DNA of 41,692 bases. Origin: an uncultured Eubacteriales bacterium (lineage in GTDB: Bacteria; Bacillota; Clostridia; Oscillospirales; Acutalibacteraceae). The notes beneath the pieces were generated by a model. It did not search any database, had not been told where the DNA came from, and saw nothing but the letters and a program-made list of their open reading frames with translations. The translations under genes were made by a program, and so were the position numbers. The stretch lies in NCBI GenBank assembly GCA_900315715.1, contig ONAH01000034.1, forward strand, positions 1 to 41,692, read 5' to 3'. This document shows positions 34,334 to 41,504 of this stretch, in pieces; position 1 is the stretch's first letter, and every line of letters starts with the position of its first letter.

Positions 34334-34461
34334 CTGTGACATAATCTATCTTATTTGTATTTATTATATACTTAATCAGGTGATAAGTCAATGTTTTTTT
34401 TAATATGTTACCATTTAAGCGCAAAACAACACAAATATGTTACAAATGTAAAGTTCATGTA

Positions 34462-35097
34462 TTATTTTTTAAAACCAAATACTAATGCTGTTACAAAATA
34501 TAGTACAGCGAAAAGCATAGTGTAGTTATACTGAGAATTAATAAGTACATAAAATCCTGCAATAGAAATTGGGATTATAAAAATGAAAGATAAAACCGTC
34601 ATGATTGTATCGGCAGTTGTAACAGATATTTTCTTTGAAAGTATTATTTTCAATATCTGACCACCATCAGTTGTTTCTATTGGCAAAAGATTAAAAATTC
34701 CAAGAGATATATTTACCATCGCAACACTATAAGCCGTACTCCAAAAAGTAAACTTGTATAATATATAAAACAAAACCCACAGTATAATATTAACAACAGG
34801 ACCGGCACAATTAACAGCAAGATCTTTATTATATTCACTAATTGGTCTTGATTCATCATGAATTGAAAGTTCAAACAATCCAACATTCACATTAATTACT
34901 TCGCTTGAAAATTTTTTCATAACAGCAATATGACCGATTTCGTGCATTATAGCAGATAAAACAGCAATCACAGTTATCATATTCTTACTGACTATCACAG
35001 AAAAACATAATAAAGCAACAAACGGATAGCTGATACAAATATTAATGCCATGAGTACTAATTTTCATCATTGATCGTGTATGATACACCTTCCTCAT
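34462..35097 (-). CDS. M50 site-2 protease, SpoIVFB-like
   Basis: This protein of about 200 residues has several membrane segments. The zinc motif is HEIGH at about residues 52-56 and the second metal motif is NLLPIETTDGGQ. These define the M50 intramembrane proteases; in spore formers SpoIVFB cleaves pro-sigma-K. The start is uncertain: 35097, 35070 and 35067 (MKISTHG) are possible, and none has a standard site, which fits coupling to the overlapping upstream gene. A small membrane protein gene overlaps its 5' end, much as spoIVFA precedes spoIVFB. Sporulation function is an inference. Confidence 0.82.
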   Translation of the reverse strand: MRKVYHTRSMMKISTHGINICISYPFVALLCFSVIVSKNMITVIAVLSAIMHEIGHIAVMKKFSSEVINVNVGLFELSIHDESRPISEYNKDLAVNCAGPVVNIILWVLFYILYKFTFWSTAYSVAMVNISLGIFNLLPIETTDGGQILKIILSKKISVTTADTIMTVLSFIFIIPISIAGFYVLINSQYNYTMLFAVLYFVTALVFGFKK

Positions 35098-35347
35098 CGG
35101 TTGAAATGAACTCAGTAATAACGGAGTTATTTATATTTGTATAAAAATACTTTCTGATATCTTCATACACACTTCCTCCAACACATTTTACTACAAACAA
35201 AACAACCGCTATCATTATACATACAACAAGCTGAAAAATTATAACAATTTCCTTTTTTGGCATATCATGGTTATCCACAATAGAAACATCGGATACTTCG
35301 TCTTGTAGTTTGGTCTGAGAATTTTGATCAAAATTATTTCTATTCAT
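35057..35347 (-). CDS. Small single-pass membrane protein, possibly reduced SpoIVFA
   Basis: I start this at 35347 (96 residues, MNRNNFDQN) after GGGAGG; an extension to 35398 overlaps the site. It has a short polar N-terminus, a membrane segment at about residues 33-53 (IVIIFQLVVCIMIAVVLFVV) and about 40 extracytoplasmic residues (EDIRKYFYTNINNSVITEF). It overlaps the site-2 protease gene by about 40 bases. SpoIVFA has a similar start but carries a C-terminal M23 domain, which is missing here. It could anchor or inhibit the protease. Confidence 0.65.
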   Translation of the reverse strand: MNRNNFDQNSQTKLQDEVSDVSIVDNHDMPKKEIVIIFQLVVCIMIAVVLFVVKCVGGSVYEDIRKYFYTNINNSVITEFISTDEEGVSYTINDEN

Positions 35348-35833
35348 TACATCAACCTCCCATACAATTATATGAAACAATGGAAAAACATATTTCAACG
35401 GAAGTTACGATTTTCTGAATAATACAGAAACTCCCAAAAACATTACTTTTCACTATTCATTCTTCATTATTCAAAATAAATTTAGCCCCTGCACTTTAAG
35501 TACAGAGGCGTTTATGGCTCCCCCAACTGAACTCGAATACCTAAAGGTACTACTGCGGTCGCCGTAATATCAGGATTAACAGTCATATGCTTCCTTACTG
35601 ACACATTCAGTACCCGACTGTATTACCAAAGTGATTGTTGGATAAGTATCCATGCCGGATAGCCACTCACTTACTATCATTGATAGCAATTTCTTTGACT
35701 TATCTGATATTACTATTAGATTGGATATTCTTTCATTGTCAACTATTAATTAATACAGCAATGAATTATTATACCCTCTTCTGATATACAGAGGGCATTT
35801 GTTCTGCACTTGATATTATGATGCCATCGTGAA
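35348..35833. other. Non-coding stretch beside the IS relics
   Basis: About 485 bases have no supported gene. A 10-bp stem with a TTAAA loop lies at 35485-35509 (GCCTCTGTAC with GTGCAGGGGC on the minus strand, two G-T pairs) and is followed on the minus strand by a T-rich stretch. A second hairpin (CCCTCT/AGAGGG) lies near 35775-35796. The DNA may be the worn remainder of the IS element whose transposase start is at 35834-36091. Confidence 0.45.
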
Positions 35834-36091
35834 CTACTTTAGAAATCTCTTGTAGTAGCTGTCGAATTCAATCTCAAACTGATAGTCTTTATAGAGGTTA
35901 TCAGTTTTATCAGCTTGTAGATAATCATAGTGTCTAATACCACGCTCTCTTTTGTAATAGTATAGCTCTACAATTTTCATTAATGCCACCCATGAAATTA
36001 TACTGTCCATTTTCTTTAAAATTTCTCTGCTATTGGTTCTGACTACATCAAACTCATCATTTATTTCTGCCAGTGTCATTTGTCTATTCAT
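35834..36091 (-). pseudogene. IS5-type transposase N-terminal fragment
   Basis: The 85 residues read MTLAEINDEFDVVRTNSREI and then SIISWVALMKIVELYYYKRE. The second part matches the N-terminus of IS5-family transposases, which carry 'IPW...WV.LI.PYYYKG..G' there. After YLQADKTDNLYKDYQFEIE the similarity fades and a stop follows, so the DDE catalytic domain is lost. A TATAATA-like -10 lies at about 36101-36107 on the minus strand. A second, opposite-facing relic of the same start lies at 40399-40520. Confidence 0.7.
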
Positions 36092-36137
36092 GCTCTTATT
36101 ATATAACTTTTTGTGGTGTTTGGCTGCTGTGCGGTGT
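36092..36137 (-). mobile_element. Left end of the IS5-type relic (copy A)
   Basis: The 46 bases upstream of the fragment include ACACCGCACAG and a promoter-like TTATATAAT. They recur in about 75% identical form at 40399-40455, which marks them as the IS end rather than host DNA. Confidence 0.55.
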
Positions 36138-36141
36138 TGCC

Positions 36142-36480
36142 TTAAAGATGTCTGGAATTAATCTGTTCTCTGATATCGGTATTGTTGAAAAATGTGGAAT
36201 TCTTTGCTCGAAAATCGTAGCTTGTATACTGACAGCCTCTATCTCTGTGAAATACTGCGCCGTTGATCGTTTTCCCAAATCTTTCTCTCAACCTTTCAAC
36301 AGTATCTATACAAAATTCATTCTTCATGTTATCTCGTATTTCGATAACAACGATTTCTCCGTTAAAACAATCACATAAAGCTTACCGTACGATCAGGGCA
36401 CCGCAGTGACAACCGTAAAAAGCTTGCGAAGATGCACACATGCGGTAAAGTCATGCTTTATCAGGTTTTCTCTGTCAATT
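36142..36480 (-). pseudogene. IS3-type transposase OrfB remnant with frameshift
   Basis: On the minus strand, fragments of an rve integrase core can be read in two frames. From the right: ENLIKHDFTA, then a stop after TVVTAVP, then SYGKLYVIV; after a frame change near 36370 comes LCDCFNGEIVVIEIRDNM, DTVERLRERFGKTINGAVFH and RDRGCQYTSYDFR. The order DxxGKLYV, DCFNGEIV, HxDRGxQYTS is that of IS3/IS150 OrfB. The remainder of the DDE domain is missing. It lies directly behind the TIR-Sel1 gene and touches the IS5 relic. Confidence 0.75.
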
Positions 36481-36541
36481 TCCAGCAAATGAATCTTTAC
36501 TGTTTTGTATTATCTATTATTCAAACATATCTATATTTTCA

Positions 36542-38644
36542 CTATACTTCTTCCGAACCAGACAACTCTTTCGCTTTTGCATGAGCAATGGCGGCAATTT
36601 CCTTGATTTCAGGTGATGCGTATTGAATCTTATCGAAATCGTCTGCAATCTGAGCTGCTGTGTCCAAATCCTCTGCATTATCAATCAGTGCCTTTGCAAG
36701 TTCAAAAAGTTTGCTGTCATCAAGACGGTGTATCAAATAATATTCGTACAAATCGTTTATGGCATCGCGGTTTCCCTTATTGGCGGAAATCCACAAATAA
36801 CGAAGTCCCAACTCCTCTTGAGGGTCGATATTCCATCCATACAACAAAGCTCCACCCAGACAAAACTCAGCAGTTCCGTCGTCTGCATCACGAGTTTCAC
36901 GAATATAATTCAATGCACCCTCTTCCGTAATCTCAAAACTCCCGCTGATTTCATAGTTCGATGTACGGTACCATGCCGGCTGATACTCAAATGTTACGTT
37001 GTGATACATTCGGGTAATTTCCTCATCTGAGTACCATGGATAATACCCCACTTCGGCAAATGCCGCCAAGAGAAATACTGCTTCTTTAAACTTAACATGC
37101 TCTTTTAATCCTGCCTCAGCAGCTTGCTTTAACAGTTCTTCGGTTTCCTGCTTGTCTCTGCCATCGCGGATACCGTAAAGAGCTAACTTAATTTTTGCCT
37201 GAACACACCCTTCTTCACTAGCTTGTTTCAAATATAATTGCTCAGTATCGTAATCGCAGGCATCAGCAAATATCCGAGAAATCTCATATTTAGAGCGGGC
37301 AGAACCATCATTCTCAAAAAACTCCAACGCCTTTTCGGTGTCGCGGGGATAATCATAACGTCCTTCGGAATAATTAAGACCAATCTCTAAATCAGAGAAT
37401 GGACAGAATCCTTGCGCGTAATTGTGAGAGGCAATAGAAAATGCGAAATATGATTTACCAGCCCAAATAGAAACTGAAGCCTTAACGGAATTGGTCTTTT
37501 CGTCATAGTAAACCTTTCGCCGGATCGGCTTGCAGGTTTCAGGATCAACAATAACAATGTTTGAGTCTAACTTTGCCTCATATATAAGTTCCTTCTTGCC
37601 ATTGATGGAAATGTCTTTGACACCGCTTTGTTCATAGCAGCTTTGTTCTTTCATATAAGCGGGTTCTGATTGTTTAATAACCCCTGATCTTATTCTATTG
37701 GGTTTTTGGGATACGATTACCTTGTCACGAAAAAGGCCTCCCATATTTACTAATACATATTCTCCAGCAAAGGTCAGCAGAACGATTGGTTGGAACAGCT
37801 CATCGTAATCTTTAAGAAAAAATGTTCGCTTTGTCCTTTCGTTTGAAGACCATTCCTCTGTGACATCTAACTCAGTAACATCATAATATAGACCGTTAAT
37901 AATCGGATCAGCACATTGATTAACCTGGTAAACCAGCGTATGATGATTTGGTGGATCTTGTATGGAAAAATATTTTCCTTGGGGATTCCGCTGCTGTTTA
38001 CGCGGAATCAGCGATTTTTTCTCCAACTTTGTCAGAGATAAATCGGACTTATTCTCGTTCTCATTGAAAAAAACATCTGTGGCTTGCTTCTCTTTTGCCT
38101 TTTTCAACTTTATGGCAAGTGCCTCCGAAGACTTATCTTCCTGCATGTATTCATTCATTTTTGAAAATATATCTTTAAACTTAGCAGAAAGTATATTATC
38201 AAGGTTATCTCCTATTTCTATTCCGCGAGACGACACATTGAGAGGATGGAGCTTGCTTTTCACACAAGAGATAATCTCTCCTATCATTCTATCAAAGTTA
38301 TCGTTGTCCAATGTTATGATTTGGATAATACTGAGATGATATTCGTAATTCTCGTTCCAAACCGACTTGTCAATTTTAATACACAACTTTGGAATGTGAT
38401 GGGTGTTGGCAACGTTAAGCTCTTTTAAACATTCATCCGATTGATTTGAATTCTCACTTAAAATTAAAACAAACAGCTTCGCTGCCTTTATCGCCTTTGC
38501 AATCTCTCCTGCCCAGTCAGCGCCGTAAGGAATATCTCTTGGTGCAATACAACAGCTAATATTTTTGTTTTCAAAAGCGAAGCAGATTCTTTTTGCAATC
38601 TCCGCATCCTTGGTTGAATGGCTTATAAATACTTCTTTTAGCAT
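36542..38644 (-). CDS. TIR domain protein with Sel1/TPR-like repeats
   Basis: This 700-residue protein starts with a TIR domain (residues 1-132): KEVFISHSTKDAEIAKRICF, CCIAPRDIPYGADWAGEI, and a helix C motif NQSDECLKEL. Glu75 is at the position of the catalytic Glu of NAD-cleaving TIRs. A charged helix (about 150-215) leads to a beta-rich region at about 225-415 that I cannot assign (LVYQVNQCADPIINGLYYDV, IVLLTFAGEYVLVNMGG). Sel1/TPR-like repeats fill about 418-690 (EIGLNYSEGRYDYPRDTEKA, AEFCLGGALLYGWNIDPQEE). There is no signal peptide or membrane segment. GAGAGGA precedes the start. It lies 123 bases after the RyR gene; I see no terminator between them, so one operon is likely. Confidence 0.88.
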   Translation of the reverse strand: MLKEVFISHSTKDAEIAKRICFAFENKNISCCIAPRDIPYGADWAGEIAKAIKAAKLFVLILSENSNQSDECLKELNVANTHHIPKLCIKIDKSVWNENYEYHLSIIQIITLDNDNFDRMIGEIISCVKSKLHPLNVSSRGIEIGDNLDNILSAKFKDIFSKMNEYMQEDKSSEALAIKLKKAKEKQATDVFFNENENKSDLSLTKLEKKSLIPRKQQRNPQGKYFSIQDPPNHHTLVYQVNQCADPIINGLYYDVTELDVTEEWSSNERTKRTFFLKDYDELFQPIVLLTFAGEYVLVNMGGLFRDKVIVSQKPNRIRSGVIKQSEPAYMKEQSCYEQSGVKDISINGKKELIYEAKLDSNIVIVDPETCKPIRRKVYYDEKTNSVKASVSIWAGKSYFAFSIASHNYAQGFCPFSDLEIGLNYSEGRYDYPRDTEKALEFFENDGSARSKYEISRIFADACDYDTEQLYLKQASEEGCVQAKIKLALYGIRDGRDKQETEELLKQAAEAGLKEHVKFKEAVFLLAAFAEVGYYPWYSDEEITRMYHNVTFEYQPAWYRTSNYEISGSFEITEEGALNYIRETRDADDGTAEFCLGGALLYGWNIDPQEELGLRYLWISANKGNRDAINDLYEYYLIHRLDDSKLFELAKALIDNAEDLDTAAQIADDFDKIQYASPEIKEIAAIAHAKAKELSGSEEV

Positions 38645-38767
38645 AGATTTGTATTCCTCTCATATTGCATAAAATACTTTAAAAGACATTATTATAACTC
38701 TTTTTGCACAGAGATAGTGTTAATAGGCAATTATTTGCGATTATATTATTCAATGCTTATTGTACAA

Positions 38768-39055
38768 TTACTTTTTTTGGATAGTGTATCCAAGCTTCAG
38801 GATAGTCTTCAATGTTTCTATTGTAGTGTTGCGATCATAGTCCTTTTCAGATTCAGGCAATTCGCCATAAGGTACAAGGCAAGGCGTTTCTTTCTTTTCA
38901 TCATTTCTTTGCTTGCCATATTTCCATCCTTGATTAATCCTACCGACTGCCCATACATCGTGTGTATTCTCCGCTAGTTTCTCTGTTAACTCTAAAAGAT
39001 CACTTGATAATTCAATATCACTTGTATCTATTGGATTGGGTGTATATGTATTCAT
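38768..39055 (-). CDS. Stand-alone RyR domain protein
   Basis: The 95 residues are almost entirely one RyR (ryanodine receptor repeat, PF02026) domain. The landmarks are YTPNPIDTSDIELSSDL, LAENTHDVWAVGRINQGWKY, a loop with LVPYGELPESEKDYDRN, and ETLKTILKLGY. In bacteria RyR domains are linked by gene neighbourhood to TIR and other NAD- or nucleotide-based conflict systems and are proposed to sense nucleotide derivatives; direct proof is limited. AAGGAG lies upstream of the start. The gene begins 14 bases after the tubulin-TIR stop, so the two are co-transcribed. Confidence 0.88.
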   Translation of the reverse strand: MNTYTPNPIDTSDIELSSDLLELTEKLAENTHDVWAVGRINQGWKYGKQRNDEKKETPCLVPYGELPESEKDYDRNTTIETLKTILKLGYTIQKK

Positions 39056-39069
39056 ATTATAGTTTCTCC

Positions 39070-40185
39070 TTAATCTAATAAAGTTTTAATTCTATTTACT
39101 ACATCGTTTATCCTTTGATTAATCGGCGGTTGAGAACCGTCAAACATTTCTTGTCTACATAGATAGTACTGACACTCATCATCTAATTCACACTGCTCAA
39201 TGATAAATGGAACAATTAATAATCCATCATCCAGTCTTGCAAATGCTCTGTCTATTTCATTTTTAACATGTTGTGAATAAATAGAATGACGGCTTAGTAA
39301 AACCATGAAGATTTTTGCACCATTTATTCCCTGCATTATTTGTTTCGCATAAGGTCCTTCTACAATGCTTCTAGAAGCAATCCAACTATTAATTCCATTT
39401 TCTTTCAAAGCATCAGCAATCGAATCCGCGATGTCTTGATCTTTACTTGAATAGCTTATAAAAACTTCGGGAGCTACAGATTTCTGCTTTATAATATATT
39501 TTCCCTTTTTATCTAATAAAACAAGCTTTGGTTTATCAAATGACAGAACTTTATACAATTCATCAAACTCATATATAGGTTCATCAATCAGGAACAGATT
39601 ATAAAACGGATTGAAAATTGATGCATTAATCTTCTCAATTGTTTTCTCATCAGCATATATATTTGTTTTTGTAGAAGCTTCCATGACCATCTGAATGATA
39701 TTCATGTCAAAGATTTCTTTTATCTTTTTTGGAAAGCTCTCTATATAACTAAAGCAATTATAGTTTAAAGCTAAAATCGAACAATCAATACACCTGTTGT
39801 TATGAGGTTGCCATAATAAGGCTTGTACGTATTCTGCAATTTCAAAAACAGCACCGCTACCTGTTCCACCAAATGAGGTTGTTACAAACACAAGTTCAAC
39901 ATCAGACAATTCTTTCAACGCTTCAAACAAGTCATTCATACGATTTGAAAGAATACTAAACCTTGTGACTGATTTACCAATATTTCTAAAACCTCCTGAT
40001 CCTTCTGAAACGCAATCCGATACCGACCCAATTAGAAAAGAGTTCAACCCATCTGTAGCGTTATGTGATAAGCCGGCACAATCAGTATCAATATAATAAC
40101 ATTGCCTATTTTCAATACTCTCTTTTTCTTGGAAAAGCCTCAATAATGAGCATCCTATTCCGCCAATTGCTATATATACTTTCAT
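39070..40185 (-). CDS. FtsZ/tubulin-like GTPase core fused to a TIR domain
   Basis: Residues 1-232 of this 371-residue protein follow the FtsZ/tubulin GTPase core. The N-terminal loop is VYIAIGGIGCSLLRLF, then YYIDTDCAGLS (compare 'NTDAQAL' in FtsZ), then ELVFVTTSFGGTGSGAVFEI. The tubulin signature GGTGSG is at residues 106-111. A candidate T7-loop region is EPIYEFDELYKVLS, but the Asp spacing of active FtsZ is unclear. The C-terminal activation subdomain is not present. A TIR domain starts at about residue 239 (PEVFISYSSKDQDIADSIAD) and keeps Glu310 in SQHVKNEIDRAF, the expected catalytic position. AGAGAGGT precedes the start and a promoter lies at 40210-40238. It leads the island. Confidence 0.88.
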   Translation of the reverse strand: MKVYIAIGGIGCSLLRLFQEKESIENRQCYYIDTDCAGLSHNATDGLNSFLIGSVSDCVSEGSGGFRNIGKSVTRFSILSNRMNDLFEALKELSDVELVFVTTSFGGTGSGAVFEIAEYVQALLWQPHNNRCIDCSILALNYNCFSYIESFPKKIKEIFDMNIIQMVMEASTKTNIYADEKTIEKINASIFNPFYNLFLIDEPIYEFDELYKVLSFDKPKLVLLDKKGKYIIKQKSVAPEVFISYSSKDQDIADSIADALKENGINSWIASRSIVEGPYAKQIMQGINGAKIFMVLLSRHSIYSQHVKNEIDRAFARLDDGLLIVPFIIEQCELDDECQYYLCRQEMFDGSQPPINQRINDVVNRIKTLLD

Positions 40186-40209
40186 TTAATTACCTCTCTA
40201 TTCATTTCA

Positions 40210-40238
40210 ATTATATCATAAGTTTTATTCATTCTCAA
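40210..40238 (-). promoter_or_regulatory. Promoter of the tubulin-TIR/RyR/TIR operon
   Basis: On the minus strand TTGAGA (40238-40233) and TATAAT (40215-40210) have a 17-base spacer. It lies about 25 bases upstream of the ATG at 40185, so the leader is short. Confidence 0.75.
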
Positions 40239-40398
40239 TAGTAGCAAATCAGATAATATTTCGATTATTCATAACTATCCCGACTGTTTCAACAATTCTA
40301 CAACGATCTAAAATTTGTTCTTCAGGAATAGTTATTAATTTCCCACTTTCAATCAACTTGTGTTATATTAAATGATAGTATTCATGCAAACAGCACTC
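40239..40398. other. Gap between the island promoter and the right IS relic
   Basis: No supported gene lies here. A short minus-strand reading frame (40249-40356) encodes LIESGKLITIPEEQILDR and then a hydrophobic end; its composition is protein-like, so it may be a gene remnant, but it is too short to assign. Confidence 0.35.
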
Positions 40399-40520
40399 AA
40401 TTAAGTCAATACCGCACAGTTGCCAATATCAAAAAACGTGATATAACAAAGACATAAATATATAAATGACACTGGCAAAAGTAAATTATGAGTTTGGTGC
40501 ATCCAGAACCAACAAAAGAG
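40399..40520 (+). mobile_element. Degenerate IS5-type left end (copy B), inverted relative to copy A
   Basis: This stretch matches the minus-strand sequence at about 36137-36020. ACCGCACAG, AAATGACACTGGCA, ATGAGTTTG and AGAACCAA are shared in order with one indel, roughly 75% identity by eye over 110 bases. The encoded start MTLAKVNYEFGASRTNKREF matches MTLAEINDEFDVVRTNSREI of copy A, then decays to a stop at about 40560. It is oriented plus, so the two IS starts face each other across the TIR island. Confidence 0.65.
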
Positions 40521-40541
40521 AATTCTCATATTGCAAAGCCT

Positions 40542-40682
40542 TTACGATCTTGCAGATATGAAAGTGATGAACGAAATGTGCGTGTAATCTGTATGCTCCC
40601 AGTAAAACCTCACAAACGCATCGCCATAGTAGAAATTAGCATACTGTTCCGGTTTTCTTGCGCCGAAAGATTCGGAAAACAC
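40542..40682 (-). pseudogene. Short protein-like reading frame, probably a gene fragment
   Basis: A GTG at 40682 opens 46 codons ending at a TAA at 40542. The product contains ESFGARKPEQYANFYYGDAF and VRFYWEHTDYTHISF, rich in aromatic residues and unlike random AT-rich translation. I see no good ribosome binding site. It sits between the gene at 40692 and the IS relic, so it may be the surviving piece of a disrupted gene. I cannot name the family. Confidence 0.35.
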
Positions 40683-40691
40683 CTATTTTTT

Positions 40692-41171
40692 TTACCACAC
40701 CTGACTGTTTGCCTCAATCCCCTTCACAGTATACTCAAGAAACCGATCTGCCCAAACACGGCTAACAACTTGAGCGTCGTGCAGCGTGGTTGTTTGAGGA
40801 TCACGGCAAACCCAGTAGTTTCCATTGCCGTCTGAATATCGATGTGTTAAATGTTGATCCCCGCTTTTTCCGTTTAGCGGTGGAGTTCTTATTATATATG
40901 CACGCCACTCATTACCAACCTTCTTGTACTTGAACCTAAACCATCTGTCTTTTTGGTTGTGTCTGGCATTTGCAAAATATTCCATTACTTCTGTTTCCAT
41001 ATTAACAGTCCCTCCTGAGTTATCACTAAATGCTCTGTTGGTTGTTCTATTAAGGATATCCGATGTTCCATAGGAGTTGACAGAACTTCTCATTCCTCTC
41101 TTATGGTTATAATGTACAACGGCTATAATGATCACAACGATTATCAAAATCGAAATAATTATGAAAAGCAA
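40692..41171 (-). CDS. Membrane-anchored protein of unknown function
   Basis: This 159-residue protein starts at a TTG (41171) with AAGGAGG at normal distance. The first 22 residues are a membrane anchor (IIISILIIVVIIIAVVHY). A polar linker follows to about residue 55, then a compact domain (residues 60-155) with WFRFKYKKVGNEWRAYIIRT, HLTHRYSDGNGNYWVCRD and RVWADRFLEYTVKGI. The domain looks like a conserved small module of Firmicutes, but I cannot give it a name. It lies 13 bases after the gene at 41185-41493, so the two share an operon with the partial gene further right. Confidence 0.7.
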   Translation of the reverse strand: MLFIIISILIIVVIIIAVVHYNHKRGMRSSVNSYGTSDILNRTTNRAFSDNSGGTVNMETEVMEYFANARHNQKDRWFRFKYKKVGNEWRAYIIRTPPLNGKSGDQHLTHRYSDGNGNYWVCRDPQTTTLHDAQVVSRVWADRFLEYTVKGIEANSQVW

Positions 41172-41184
41172 AGCTCTCCCCTCC

Positions 41185-41493
41185 TTAGTATAACCCCTTT
41201 AGGCTTGTTAAAAACTCCTTTAAATCGTTAAAATCAAGAAAGACAAGCTCTCCGCTTTCCAGCCATATCTTTAGCAAAGGAGACACCCTCCGATAACCAG
41301 TGTATTTAATACCATAATCAATCAGTAACTTGTATGACCTGTGATCTGATAAACATTTTTCAAAGCCTATACGACAATTATGTTTGTTGAATCCACGGGG
41401 CAAAGAACAGGAATAAACGTGACATTGAGCATCTTGCAAAGTTCTTTTGAGTTCTGCAAATTGATTATTTCTGCCATAAACAAATCTATCCAT
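41185..41493 (-). CDS. Small protein of unknown function
   Basis: I start this at 41493 (102 residues, MDRFVYGRNNQFAELKRT); GGAGG lies just upstream, overlapping the end of the preceding gene, and an extension to 41538 would run through that site. No signal peptide or membrane segment is seen. The protein contains NCRIGFEKCLSDHRSYKLLI and VSPLLKIWLESGELVFLDF. I do not recognise a family. It is between a partial gene and a membrane-anchored protein, all on one strand with short gaps. Confidence 0.65.
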   Translation of the reverse strand: MDRFVYGRNNQFAELKRTLQDAQCHVYSCSLPRGFNKHNCRIGFEKCLSDHRSYKLLIDYGIKYTGYRRVSPLLKIWLESGELVFLDFNDLKEFLTSLKGLY

Positions 41494-41504
41494 ATGCCCT
41501 CCAA

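Noticed and set aside
40488..40835. Plus-strand reading frame of 115 codons at the right IS relic
   Set aside because: It overlaps the antisense of the membrane-anchored gene and lacks a ribosome binding site; its left part is the decayed IS end in another frame.
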